A stretch of DNA of 64,000 bases from JAAZKI01 sp012799905 (GCA_050949415.1 JBMNFR010000004.1:1-64000); one strand, 5' to 3'; shown: positions 46,950 through 55,033, counted from the stretch's first letter. Numbers and translations are program-made. Notes: generated from the sequence alone by a model not told the origin.

Positions 46950-48886
46950 ACACGAGCATCGGGATAGGCGACGCTCTTCACCAGCTGGTTGCCGGCAGTC
47001 GAGCTGTCATTGCCGATGATGACATAATCAAATTTAAGCTGGCCATTGTCCAAGTAAAGCTTGAAGTCAGGATAGACGCCAAGCCCCGGAGTGGCGACGG
47101 TCTTCTGCAAGAGCACGCCGCTGTCGCCAGAGCCGTCAGCCAGCTTGAACCACAATTCCATCGTATAGTTGTTCAGAGAAGACATCTCAGCGAAGTCTTC
47201 AACGAGCGCGTAGGGCGCCAGGCGCGCTTCCAGCACCTGGGATGCCTCGCTGCCGTCAGCAGCGTAGTTAGTGATCGTGTGCTCAGCCTGGGTGAGGTCA
47301 AGGGCGCGGTTGCGGTATGGGCTGAGAGGATCGATCGGATTGGTCCTGGTGACATTGATTTCAGTCAAATCACTGATGCCGTCATCATCCGTGTCAGCCA
47401 AGCCGGGATGCGTCGTCCAGACGGCCTCATCAGCGTTGGACAGGCCATCGCCGTCCGTGTCAATGGCGGCGTCAGTCATGGCAGCCACATCGGCGGCGCC
47501 GTCATCAAGGTCAGCGTCAGCAATCGGATTGCCGACTGCATCGACAAAATCGCCGGCCTCCGTGGTCTGGGTGACCTGGGTGTAAACGCCGTTGACCATA
47601 GTATAGAAGGTGCGCGGAACCGTCACAGCCTTAGTCGGATTCGTGCCAACCAGGAATTCGTACAGGTCGCTGAGGCCGTCGCCGTCAAAGTCGCTGGTGC
47701 GATTGGCCGTGGCCAAGTTGCCAAAGTAGCCCAATTCCCACCAGTCGGCAATACCGTCGTTGTCGCTGTCAAAAGTGACGCCAGGCAGTTCGCTGACATC
47801 GCTGGCCTGCACGATGGCTCCGCCGGTCAGCACGCCGGCGTTTTCCCATCCCGTCAACCAGTCATTCTGGAAGTGGAAGTTCTCGACGGTAGCGCCATTG
47901 TCATCAAAGCGGAACCAGCCGACCAGGCCAGGTTCGGCGCCAGTCAGCTCCTCGCCCATAGAGGCTGCTATCTGCGCAGCGCTGCGGCGCAGCGCCCAAA
48001 GTCTTGCATCGAACATGCTGCCAGCAAAACCGCCTAATTGCACAGCAGCGGTTTCATCGGAGGCTCCGCGGTAGAGTCCAGTCATGGCGATAGGCGCTGA
48101 AACGCCGACAGCCTCGCCATTGATGTAGAAACGAACTTCCTGGTGATTGCCCAAGCCGGCGGACGGGCCAAGGCTGACTGCGACATGCGACCATTCGTTA
48201 GCAGCAATCGCCTGTTCGGAGTCAATCGCCGCCGCTACAGTCTGGCCACCCAGATTGATATAGTTAAAGGCAAAGCGCAACTTGCCGTCAGCCAGCAGTT
48301 CGACATGATAGTTGTCCTCGCCGCTGGAGAGTTGACGACGCAAGAGAGTGCCCGCCGAGCCAGTCGGCTTAACCCAGGCTTCAAAGGTCAAAGTCGACCA
48401 GCTATAGCTGGCATGATCAGGCAGTTGGACAAACTGAGTTGCATCGGCCATGGCCAATTCGCGGTACACGAATGGGCGCAGGCTATTCAGCGGGTTCGTG
48501 CCGGCCGCGACTTCGGCCCCGTCTGGCTCGCCGTCGTCATCCGTGTCCGGATTGTTTGGCAGAGTATTGAAGAGTTGTTCATTGAGGTTGGCCAGACCAT
48601 CGCCGTCCGAGTCAATGGCAGCGTCGGTCAAGGCTGCTACGATGGCAGCGCCGCCGCCGATGGCGGCGTCATCAATCGGATTGCCGTCAGCATCGACAAA
48701 TCCACCGGCTTCCGTGGTCTGAGTGACCTGGGTGTAGACGCCGTTGACCATGACATAGAAGGTACGCGGAATAGTCACGACCTTAGTCGGGTCGGTGCCG
48801 GCCAGGAATTCATACAGGTCGCTGAGGCCGTCGCCGTCAAAGTCGCTGGTGCGATTGGCCGTGGTCAAGTCGCCAAAGTAGCCCAA
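46829..48886 (-). CDS. Giant LamG protein, frame fragment (LamG modules near 48.2 and 46.9 kb)
   Basis: This fragment is genuine from about 48,930 to 46,955. Read from 48.9 kb it opens in a TSP3 segment (ADSDGDGIADWWE, then GDLTTANRTSDFDGDGLSDLYE). It continues through a LamG module (NEWSHVAVSLGP) and another TSP3 linker into the start of the next LamG. The last ~35 codons (after SVAYPDA) are out of frame. Comparison with the homologous module at 36 kb (VEYPDATFAPGDGWTHVAV) shows that the protein continues in a third frame (VFAAGDGWTHVAVSVRQ, about 46,955 to 46,825) and then enters the main frame. Two indels are needed here, near 46.96 and 46.82 kb. Confidence 0.75.
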   Translation of the reverse strand: MGYFGDLTTANRTSDFDGDGLSDLYEFLAGTDPTKVVTIPRTFYVMVNGVYTQVTQTTEAGGFVDADGNPIDDAAIGGGAAIVAALTDAAIDSDGDGLANLNEQLFNTLPNNPDTDDDGEPDGAEVAAGTNPLNSLRPFVYRELAMADATQFVQLPDHASYSWSTLTFEAWVKPTGSAGTLLRRQLSSGEDNYHVELLADGKLRFAFNYINLGGQTVAAAIDSEQAIAANEWSHVAVSLGPSAGLGNHQEVRFYINGEAVGVSAPIAMTGLYRGASDETAAVQLGGFAGSMFDARLWALRRSAAQIAASMGEELTGAEPGLVGWFRFDDNGATVENFHFQNDWLTGWENAGVLTGGAIVQASDVSELPGVTFDSDNDGIADWWELGYFGNLATANRTSDFDGDGLSDLYEFLVGTNPTKAVTVPRTFYTMVNGVYTQVTQTTEAGDFVDAVGNPIADADLDDGAADVAAMTDAAIDTDGDGLSNADEAVWTTHPGLADTDDDGISDLTEINVTRTNPIDPLSPYRNRALDLTQAEHTITNYAADGSEASQVLEARLAPYALVEDFAEMSSLNNYTMELWFKLADGSGDSGVLLQKTVATPGLGVYPDFKLYLDNGQLKFDYVIIGNDSSTAGNQLVKSVAYPDARVCGWRWLDACRGQRSPSFGYDRRFDAPRPPARLPQGRAAG
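48648..48850. repeat. 203-bp exact internal duplication, copy B
   Basis: Identical by eye to 36529-36731, 12.1 kb away and in the same orientation. It points to recent intragenic duplication or gene conversion, and is long enough to confuse short-read assembly. Confidence 0.9.
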
Positions 48887-50271
48887 TTCCCACCAGTCGG
48901 CAATGCCGTCGCCGTCGCTGTCAGCGGCAAACGGCAGTGATTAGCGCCTTCTGGATAGTGGCATTCGACCAGCCGGCCAGCGTTGCGCCAGCCGCTCAGC
49001 CAATCCTGCGCCCGGGCAAAGTTTTCCACGGTATCGCCAACCTGCCCGTAGGGCGCGTCAATAGCATTTTGGCGTTCGGGGCCATCATCGAACCGGAACC
49101 ACGCGAACAGTCCGTTGCGGTCGTTGGCTGCCAGTTCCGCGTTGTAATTGGTGTAGATGGCAGCATTGCTACGGGCAACGTTCCACAGACGCCACTCGAA
49201 CATGGCACCAGTAAAGCCGGCGCCGACCGTGGCGCTGCCAATCCGGGTGAAGGCCGGGCCTTGCGCCCAGCGCAAAGGCGCGTACAGCACATCAAACGCA
49301 ACCAGGTCCAAGGTCGTCTCAACCGGCCGGCCGTTAACAAAAAACGTCAAAGTATATTTATGCGCATCCTCAGGAATTGCAATCGGAGCTTTTTTCTGCA
49401 TGCGCACCGCGATATGGGTCCAGGTAGCGCCGTCCATGACCACCAGATCATCCTTGGTGGCGACAGTCTGTTCTTTAACGGTGCTTTCATCTTCATAATG
49501 GAAAGTCATCTGCAAAGCGCCCTGGGCGGTCAGGCTCAGGCTGTAGTTGTAGGCATTGGTTGCGACCTGGCGCTGGATAAGAACACCCTGGCCATTGACG
49601 TCAGGCTTGAGCCAGGCTTCAAAAGTGTAGGTCGCCAAAGCGTAATCATGCAAGTCAGGCAGATTGACGTAGGAGCCGCCGCCATCCAAGACAAGTTCGC
49701 GCAACGCCAGCGGGCGGCGGCTGTTGTAGGCGGCGTCCAGGGCGCCAGCGCCGTTGTCATACTCGGTGAAATCGCTGACGCCGTCGTTGTCGAGATCAGC
49801 GCCGGCAGTCAGCTGCGGAATCGTGCCGTACTGCTGGGCGATCAAGTTGGGCATTTCGTAGGCACCGAAGTGTTCGGCCGAGTCGGCCAGGCCGTCATTG
49901 TCCGTATCCGCCCGCAGCGGATTAGTGCCGACCAGATATTCGTAATAGTTGCTCAAGCCATCGCCGTCCCAGTCAGCATCGCCGGCTTGGTTGACGTTGA
50001 GATAATTGCGATATTCGATGATATAGGAGTCCTGGTCATCGTGCTGCTCAACGTCAGTCGCGTCATTCCAATAGCCCGCGAACCAGCCGTGGGTTAGTCT
50101 TGCCGGCCCCGACCAGGAACGCATAGTTTTCGGCAGCATGGGCAGCGCCGTCCCAGAAGCCGTTGTTAGGCTCGTCCGTTTGGCCGCCGACAGCGCGGGT
50201 TGACCAGTTGCTGTAGTTGCCGGCCAGGGGCGTGCCGTCAATCCAGATGAATTCGCCTTCGACGTCCTCAT
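48865..50271 (-). CDS. Giant LamG protein, frame fragment (LamG module near 49.4 kb)
   Basis: This fragment is genuine from about 50,100 (HGWFAGYWNDATDVEQ) to about 48,935. The first ~55 codons after the ATG at 50,271 are a shifted reading of the C-type lectin domain and are not real. The body has a TSP3 linker (DADWDGDGLSNYYEYLVGTN), a LamG module (ATWTHIAVRMQKK, then FFVNGRP), and the start of the next linker. Near 48.93 kb the frame is lost: GANHCRLPLTATATALP replaces what should read AADSDGDGIADWWE. Confidence 0.72.
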   Translation of the reverse strand: MRTSKANSSGLTARPWPATTATGQPALSAAKRTSLTTASGTALPMLPKTMRSWSGPARLTHGWFAGYWNDATDVEQHDDQDSYIIEYRNYLNVNQAGDADWDGDGLSNYYEYLVGTNPLRADTDNDGLADSAEHFGAYEMPNLIAQQYGTIPQLTAGADLDNDGVSDFTEYDNGAGALDAAYNSRRPLALRELVLDGGGSYVNLPDLHDYALATYTFEAWLKPDVNGQGVLIQRQVATNAYNYSLSLTAQGALQMTFHYEDESTVKEQTVATKDDLVVMDGATWTHIAVRMQKKAPIAIPEDAHKYTLTFFVNGRPVETTLDLVAFDVLYAPLRWAQGPAFTRIGSATVGAGFTGAMFEWRLWNVARSNAAIYTNYNAELAANDRNGLFAWFRFDDGPERQNAIDAPYGQVGDTVENFARAQDWLSGWRNAGRLVECHYPEGANHCRLPLTATATALPTGGNWATLAT

Positions 50272-50480
50272 CAGTCAGGCCCAGCCAGATGCCGCGTCTG
50301 GCCGCTCAGCAGGTTCGAGGCACAGGAAGGCGTTTTCGGCGGCGGAGCCGATGATGGCGAGCGTGCCGCCAGCAGCCGCAGCCGCATTCCTGGAATCAGT
50401 CCAGGACAGTTTGGTCGGGGCTACTTCATAGTAATGGCCTTGGAATTCCCTCACGCCGAGCCGTCCGGCGGTGCGATAGA
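50100..50480 (-). other. C-type lectin-like domain, split over two frames
   Basis: It starts in the fragment ending at 50275 (FQGHYYEVAPTKLSWTDSRN, then GGTLAIIGSAAENAFLC). It continues in another frame with GIWLGLTDEDVEGEFIWIDG and TPLAGNYSNW, then DEPNNGFWDGAAHAAENYAFL. This is the canonical CTLD pattern: a WxGLxD core, WxDG, an EPNN calcium/sugar-binding loop, and an EN(Y/C) strand. EPN is the mannose-type motif in animal lectins, but the specificity here is unknown. Frame changes flank the core near 50.30 and 50.10 kb. Confidence 0.75.
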
Positions 50481-51066
50481 GGCTTGCCCACCAATTCGGG
50501 ATAGCGCCTGGCAGTTCGTTAGCTACTGGCGCGTCGCTGTCTGCCAGCCATTCCGAGGTCTTCTTGGACGGATCAGTCGGATGCGCGAGGGCATAGGCTG
50601 CGGGGCGGTCGCCCAGCGCGGCTGGGTGTGGATGCGTAAAGTCCTCAATCGTGGCGCCAGCGTCGTTAAAGCGATAGTAGGCGACCAGGCCCAGGGTCTG
50701 CTGGTCAGCCGCCACAAAGCGCTGGGCATTGACCGCGGTGATGGCGCGGGCGCTGTTGAACACCTTGACCTCGTCAAGCAAGCCGTCGGCAAAGGAGGCT
50801 GCGCCGTCGCCGCCGAGGGTGAGGGTCAGGCCGTTCATATAGCCGTAAACCGGCATGGCGCTGACGGCGGTCGAATTGATCTCCATGCCGTTGACGATGA
50901 TGGCGACCGTGCCCTTGGCATAGTCAAGGACAGCGCAGAGGTGATGCCATTCGTCCGCCGCCAGCACAGTCGAACCGGTGGCGGTAGCGCCGGCTGTCGT
51001 GGCGATCGCCTTGCCGGCCTGGAGGCCGAGGGCCAGGACTCGTCGCATTGTCAGGCGTGCCGTCAT
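50275..51066 (-). CDS. Giant LamG protein, frame fragment (LamG near 50.9 kb and start of C-type lectin)
   Basis: This fragment is genuine from about 51,030 to about 50,300. It holds one LamG module (DEWHHLCAVLDYAKGTVAIIVNG, then LVAYYRFNDAGATIEDFTHPH), a linker, and the N-terminal half of a C-type lectin-like domain (HYYEVAPTKLSWTDSRNAA). Near 50.30 kb the frame is lost (LEPAERPDAASGWA then stop), while the lectin continues in the next frame. Confidence 0.7.
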   Translation of the reverse strand: MTARLTMRRVLALGLQAGKAIATTAGATATGSTVLAADEWHHLCAVLDYAKGTVAIIVNGMEINSTAVSAMPVYGYMNGLTLTLGGDGAASFADGLLDEVKVFNSARAITAVNAQRFVAADQQTLGLVAYYRFNDAGATIEDFTHPHPAALGDRPAAYALAHPTDPSKKTSEWLADSDAPVANELPGAIPNWWASLYRTAGRLGVREFQGHYYEVAPTKLSWTDSRNAAAAAGGTLAIIGSAAENAFLCLEPAERPDAASGWA

Positions 51067-53464
51067 TCTTGATGGTGCTGTACAGGCGCATCAGCGTGCC
51101 GGAGGTGGCAGCAGCCGGCTTGAACCAGGCTTCCAGGCTGTAGGAGCCGCTGGTGCTGACCAAACGGTCTGGCTTCGGCAGCACAATGCCGCCAGGCACC
51201 GCCGCCGCGACCTGGGCCAAATCAAGAGCCAAGTTCGGCGTAGTGGTATTCCCATCCCAATGCGCGATGCTGTAGTTCGGATTGGTCACCTGCCCATGCA
51301 GAGCCGTGTTCCAGCCAGCGACTTCCAGATTATCAGCCAGGCCGTCGTCATCAGAGTCCACCCGGAACGGATTGCTGCCAAACTGCTGTTCCTGCAAGAC
51401 AGTCAGCGTATCGCCATCAGCGTCCGTATCATAGACTGCCGGGTCGTCGACTTCCCTTGGATGGCGTCCGAGCCGGTATTCGTAATAGTCATTCAGGCCG
51501 TCGCCGTCAAAGTCGGTGTAGTGGTCGACATCGCCGTGGCCGGCCGTGGTCAAGTTGCCAAAGAACCGATATTCCCAGAAGTCCGGAATGCGGTCGCCGT
51601 CACTGTCGCTGTAAAGGTACTCGTAGGTCTCGTGGCCTTCTGCGGTGGACTCGATGATAACTTCGTCAAAACGAGCGGCAGCGCCCATTCCGGCGCGCGT
51701 GCTGTTGTAGAGGTTAGTAGCGTTGGTTGTGCCATTTTCGTCCCTGGCCGCAGTGGCGTCTATGATAGCGTAACGTTTCCATGCGTCTTCGGCGGTCCTG
51801 CCGCCATCATCAAAGCGATAATAAGCACTGCGGGTATAATAAACGCTATCCTGGCTCCAACTTGTGCCGTACCAATTAGCGGTGCCATAGGCGGCGATGG
51901 CATCGGCGCTGGTCAGGAAGCGGTTGCGAGCTGAGGTGACCTGTGCGTGGGTGCGCGCCCCGCACCAGACCCGGACTTCGTCCATGAGCAGACGGATGCC
52001 CTGCTCGCCGCGCGTGCCAAAAATCAGGTCGCCGGCCTGGTTGGCGCCGGCGATGACGGCGGAGCTGACGCTTGGCACGCCAAGAATCTGCATATCCTCG
52101 GAATTGTACTCGTGGCCATCAGCGTAAACCACGAAGTTGATGCGCATAGCGCCGGTCGGATGAGTGGCGTCCCGCTTGACCGAGGCGGCGACATGGACCC
52201 AGCCAAGGCTGGGATCAATGAAACGCCGGGCCGTGAAAGTGCCGGAACTGTGAGTACCAGCGATATTCCGGTATTTCAAGGTGAGGAAGCCGTCCTCAAA
52301 GCCAAACCAGAAGTCACCAAGAACGCCTGGCGTGTTAGCCGTCTTGGACAGCAGCGGGCCAGTGGTAAGTGTATTATTCGGGTGAATCTTGTACCACATC
52401 TCAACCGTAAAGCCGTCATTAGCAGGGGTTGCGCTGGTCACCATGTTCGGGCCGACGAAGTCAGTGACGTATGCGTACGCCTCGCCCAGGAAGGTCAAGT
52501 CCAGGGCGCGGTTGATCAGCGGGCTGTAAGGATCGTCAGGGTCTGTCTCTTCGCGGCCGCCGGGGATGTTGCCGCTCGTCTCGTCATCGTCCAAGATGCC
52601 ATCATCGTCCTTATCGCCCGAGCCAAGCGCACTCTTTAAGCTCATGTAAATAGCCGTATCGTCGGCAATGCCGTCGGAATCATAATCCTTGCCATCAGTA
52701 AAAAAGGCGATAGCTGCATTGTCTGGGTTATCAATAGTAGACAGGCGATCGGCCAGGCCCTTCTGGGTCAGGACGATGTCATCGGCATCCTTCCAGAACT
52801 CTGACGCGGCCGGCGGCGCCTGGTTCGTATCCTTGGTGACGATCCAGAGCGGATTGCCCAGGGGGTCATAGACCATAAATTCGCGGGCGGCATCCGCAAT
52901 GCCCGTCTTGAGCGCGGGTGCATTGCCTTGACGGACAACTGCATAGGCGCGAACAGCGTCCAAGCCTGCGCGGCCGTCATCCTTGAAGCCATCGCCATCA
53001 TCGTCAAGAGAATTGTTGCGCAGCGATTCGGCTTCGGGCAAGGCCGCGCCATGACCCGTGACCCAGAGAGCATGCCCACGGGCGTAGATGTTGGCCTCGG
53101 TCGCCAAACTAGGATCAAAGGTGAGCCGGATTAGCCGGGTCAACGTAGAGATGCCCAATCTGAACGTTAGAATCAGCCGCTGCCAAGCGATAGCGGCAAT
53201 AATTGTCAAAAGATGCCTCCATGGCGGCCACGGCGGCAGCGTCCAGATGGTCGGTGCTAGCGTGAAGCGCCTGCATAGCGGCGAAATCAGGCAGATGTGC
53301 AAAGTCTTCGATGAAGTCGCCGCCGTCATCAAACCGATAGTAGGCAAGAAGGCCGGGCTGCGGATAGTTGGCCAGGTTGAAACGATTGTCAGCCACGCTT
53401 GTGACAGCTGCGGCGAGGTCGGCAAACGCGTCGGTGTATGCTGCTGACCAGAGGCGCACTTCAT
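50924..53464 (-). CDS. Giant LamG protein, frame fragment (LamG near 52.2 kb)
   Basis: This fragment is genuine from about 53,120 (TFDPSLATEANIYARGHALW) to about 51,030. The first ~115 codons are a shifted reading of the upstream LamG. It contains a segment with calcium-loop-like DDDGDGFKDDG, a region of unknown fold (FMVYDPLGNPLWIVTKDTNQ), a TSP3 linker, a LamG module (LGWVHVAASVKRD, then VRVWCGARTHAQVTSAR), another TSP3 run (DSDGDRIPDFWEYRFFGN), and the start of the next LamG (SLEAWFKPAAATSGTLMRLY). The frame breaks after NDGTPDN. Confidence 0.72.
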   Translation of the reverse strand: MKCASGQQHTPTRLPTSPQLSQAWLTIVSTWPTIRSPAFLPTIGLMTAATSSKTLHICLISPLCRRFTLAPTIWTLPPWPPWRHLLTIIAAIAWQRLILTFRLGISTLTRLIRLTFDPSLATEANIYARGHALWVTGHGAALPEAESLRNNSLDDDGDGFKDDGRAGLDAVRAYAVVRQGNAPALKTGIADAAREFMVYDPLGNPLWIVTKDTNQAPPAASEFWKDADDIVLTQKGLADRLSTIDNPDNAAIAFFTDGKDYDSDGIADDTAIYMSLKSALGSGDKDDDGILDDDETSGNIPGGREETDPDDPYSPLINRALDLTFLGEAYAYVTDFVGPNMVTSATPANDGFTVEMWYKIHPNNTLTTGPLLSKTANTPGVLGDFWFGFEDGFLTLKYRNIAGTHSSGTFTARRFIDPSLGWVHVAASVKRDATHPTGAMRINFVVYADGHEYNSEDMQILGVPSVSSAVIAGANQAGDLIFGTRGEQGIRLLMDEVRVWCGARTHAQVTSARNRFLTSADAIAAYGTANWYGTSWSQDSVYYTRSAYYRFDDGGRTAEDAWKRYAIIDATAARDENGTTNATNLYNSTRAGMGAAARFDEVIIESTAEGHETYEYLYSDSDGDRIPDFWEYRFFGNLTTAGHGDVDHYTDFDGDGLNDYYEYRLGRHPREVDDPAVYDTDADGDTLTVLQEQQFGSNPFRVDSDDDGLADNLEVAGWNTALHGQVTNPNYSIAHWDGNTTTPNLALDLAQVAAAVPGGIVLPKPDRLVSTSGSYSLEAWFKPAAATSGTLMRLYSTIKNDGTPDNATSPGPRPPGRQGDRHDSRRYRHRFDCAGGGRMASPLRCP

Positions 53465-54113
53465 CTAAGTAGCCAACCAGGAAGTCCTTGCCGAGCCGAG
53501 CTTCAGACGCTCCCGTGACTGTCGGCAGGGTCGCGATAGACTGGGCGGCAACGTCTGTCCCATCCACCAACAGCACCACGTCAGCGCCAGCGCCATTGTC
53601 CTTGCAGACCACCGCGATATGATACCAGACCGCATCGTCTGCCAGCGTGGTCAAAGGAGCTAATTCCGCCGGCGCCGTCAGCAAAGTGCCGTCAAAATCG
53701 AGCCTGACCACGGAATTTAAAACAGACAACGTGTAGTGACTGGTCGCGTCCTGGTATTCCAGGAAGGTTCCATTCGCCTTGCCCGTGCCATCGGCCACCG
53801 GCGAATACCAGAATTCGAGAATAAAGGATTGATTGGGCTGAAACCGCGACGCTTCCGGAAGCTCAATGCCGCCAGCGGCCTGCAAAGCCGAAAGAATCAA
53901 GGCCCGCCCCGCCTTGTTCGGCGCTTTCAGCGGATCATAGGCATCCGCCCCCAAGACCCCATCGTTCGCGTTGACGACGCCATCGTCGTCCCAATCCAAA
54001 ATCGACCATTTTCGAGCCTGAGCCTGGAGGCCTGTGGCCGCTAACAGGAAAAGCAACATGCTCAAAGTCACTGCCCTGGACAGTAGCGGGGTCTTCTTCA
54101 AAATTGCCGTCAT
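53115..54113 (-). CDS. Giant LamG protein, N-terminal fragment with signal peptide
   Basis: The start is set at the ATG at 54113 because AGGAGA lies about 8 nt upstream and a classic signal peptide follows: KK near the start, then LLSRAVTLSMLLFLLAATGL and a QAQA cleavage region (about residue 32). The upstream in-frame extension to 54272 has no signal character. Mature sequence opens with a calcium-loop-like WDDDGVVNANDG, then the first LamG module (FILEFWYSP, AVWYHIAVVCKDNG, LLAYYRFDDGGDFIEDFAH). The frame ends after DPANPAHL at 53115. The protein clearly continues in the next frame (TFDPSLATEAN), so one base is gained or lost in CACCTTTGAT, about 53118-53126. Confidence 0.82.
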   Translation of the reverse strand: MTAILKKTPLLSRAVTLSMLLFLLAATGLQAQARKWSILDWDDDGVVNANDGVLGADAYDPLKAPNKAGRALILSALQAAGGIELPEASRFQPNQSFILEFWYSPVADGTGKANGTFLEYQDATSHYTLSVLNSVVRLDFDGTLLTAPAELAPLTTLADDAVWYHIAVVCKDNGAGADVVLLVDGTDVAAQSIATLPTVTGASEARLGKDFLVGYLDEVRLWSAAYTDAFADLAAAVTSVADNRFNLANYPQPGLLAYYRFDDGGDFIEDFAHLPDFAAMQALHASTDHLDAAAVAAMEASFDNYCRYRLAAADSNVQIGHLYVDPANPAHL

Positions 54114-54462
54114 TCTCGTTCTCCTGTCTGAATGAATGCCGTGATACATTGTCTTATGATAATTTTTGTTTTTTGCTGACTCACAAAACAAGACGACCAA
54201 AGAGACCGCCTGAAGCCATCCAGGACAGCTTGCAGGAAATCTCTCCAGAACTATATGTCCTTGCTTAAACAAGCATCTTTCATGCCAGAATTAAGCGGGA
54301 AATTTCGCCTTTTTTGGCTATAAACCTTTAAAAGATAACACAGATTCACAGAAATACGAAAAATCTTGCGGTTTTTTCTGCAAATTTTGGGCTAAACAAC
54401 GGATAACAGCATTTTTTTTGTGGCGAGTAGTGAGAGCGCGAGAGGGGGCGAAAGGGGGGCGA

Positions 54463-54593
54463 GAGTTTAGTGGACAGTGGACAATGGACGTTAGTGGACT
54501 TTTGTGGACATCAGTAGACGATGGACTGTGGACTGAAGTGGACTTTAATGGAGAGTGGACGTGGACGTTAATGGATGCTAGTGGACTGACGAA
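54463..54593. repeat. Degenerate GTGGAC / ATGGAC repeat tract
   Basis: TGGAC recurs more than ten times with irregular 3-11 bp spacers (AGTGGAC, AATGGAC, TTGTGGAC, GACTGTGGAC). It is low complexity; the open frames crossing it are not supported as genes. Confidence 0.75.
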
Positions 54594-54760
54594 CTTTCGA
54601 CACGTGTTCTCCACAGGCTTCCAACCAGCAAAATTGTATCATGCTTACAGTCATGCCCCCCTTGCGCCGCAACATTCACCATTCACCATTCAGCCTAAAA
54701 AAAGCATTTAAAACCATATTTTAGCCCTAAGCAATTGGCTTTCAGGTGGTTGCGAAAACC

Positions 54761-54789
54761 ATGCGATTCACCATATTGGTGAATCGCAT
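54761..54789. repeat. Perfect 12-bp inverted repeat
   Basis: ATGCGATTCACC and GGTGAATCGCAT are exact reverse complements around the 5-nt centre ATATT. On the - strand the stem is followed by GGTTTTCG, a weak T-run, and no gene ends here, so it may be a protein-binding site or an orphan terminator. Confidence 0.7.
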
Positions 54790-54799
54790 TGAAAAAATT

Positions 54800-54827
54800 G
54801 TTAATGTGCGAAACCTTGTGAGGAACA
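54800..54827 (+). promoter_or_regulatory. Recurrent GTTAATGTGC...TGTGA motif, third copy
   Basis: The segment reads GTTAATGTGC, GAA, five variable bases, TGTGAGGAACA, aligning without gaps to the copies before the MFS and EF-G genes. No start codon of a supported gene is adjacent. As at 12528, an ACATACCAGCCC repeat follows downstream. Confidence 0.4.
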
Positions 54828-54982
54828 TTTGCAGGTATTCAGGCTGTTGTATGCCAAGCTTATGTCTCGCCCCTTCAGGGCATTTGTCGCTCTGAGCTAC
54901 AGACGTTGTGTAACGGCGTCTGCTGTATGGAATTCAAGCTTCTGGCTGGCGTGTGTTGACCCGAATGGCCTGAAGGGCCATA

Positions 54983-55033
54983 ACATACCAGCCCAGGGCA
55001 AGCGAGCCCGCCCAGGGCGAGCGCCGCCCTGGG
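54983..55033 (+). repeat. Dispersed palindromic repeat, copy 2 (ACATACCAGCCC family)
   Basis: The segment starts ACATACCAGCCCAGGGCAAG and ends GAGCGCCGCCCTGGG. CCCAGGGC and GCCCTGGG blocks are self-complementary. It matches 12604-12653 in order and spacing. Confidence 0.6.

Larger units (their letters stand above)
12729..54113 (-). other. Whole locus of the giant secreted LamG/TSP3/subtilase protein (frame broken in its 5' part)
   Basis: Read as one locus this is 41,385 bp, about 13,790 codons. AGGAGA precedes the ATG at 54113 and an intrinsic terminator follows the stop at 12729. The same module grammar continues through every frame change, so the pieces belong to one ancestral gene. I count 26 LamG-type modules by their WTHVA-like motif, near 53.6, 52.2, 50.9, 49.4, 48.2, 46.9, 45.4, 43.7, 41.95, 40.6, 39.6, 38.6, 37.5, 36.0, 34.5, 32.5, 31.2, 30.0, 28.1, 27.0, 25.7, 23.1, 21.9, 20.15, 18.8 and 17.1 kb. 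Almost all are linked by TSP3-like DSDGDGLPDWWE / DTDDDGISD calcium-binding loops. Frame changes lie near 53.12, 51.03, 50.30, 50.10, 48.93, 46.96 and 46.82 kb. Either the 5' sequence has indel errors or the gene has recently decayed. Confidence 0.85.
54114..54799. other. Intergenic region upstream of the giant gene
   Basis: No convincing gene. The first ~300 bp are A+T-richer than the flanks and probably hold the giant gene's promoter, though I cannot place it securely. The remainder holds GTGGAC-rich repeats, a short CATTCAC run (about 54672-54695) and a palindrome. Confidence 0.55.

Noticed and set aside
12525..48940. Many long + strand open frames opposite the giant gene (for example 15459-18230, 29286-32603, 35220-38570, 42681-45377)
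   Set aside because: Antisense shadows: the Asp/Gly/Ala-rich GC-ending codons of the - strand rarely give stops in reverse. Their proteins are Val/Arg/Ala-rich without domains, and the - strand frame has clear LamG/TSP3/S8 content.
46800..53130. Programmed ribosomal frameshifting as the cause of the frame changes
   Set aside because: The shifts go in both directions, occur at unrelated sequences without slippery heptamers, and two bracket a single lectin domain. Indel error or decay explains them better.
54159..54272. Upstream extension of the giant gene's N-terminus to an ATG at 54272
   Set aside because: The ATG at 54113 has AGGAGA at the right distance and is followed at once by a signal peptide; the extension would bury it.
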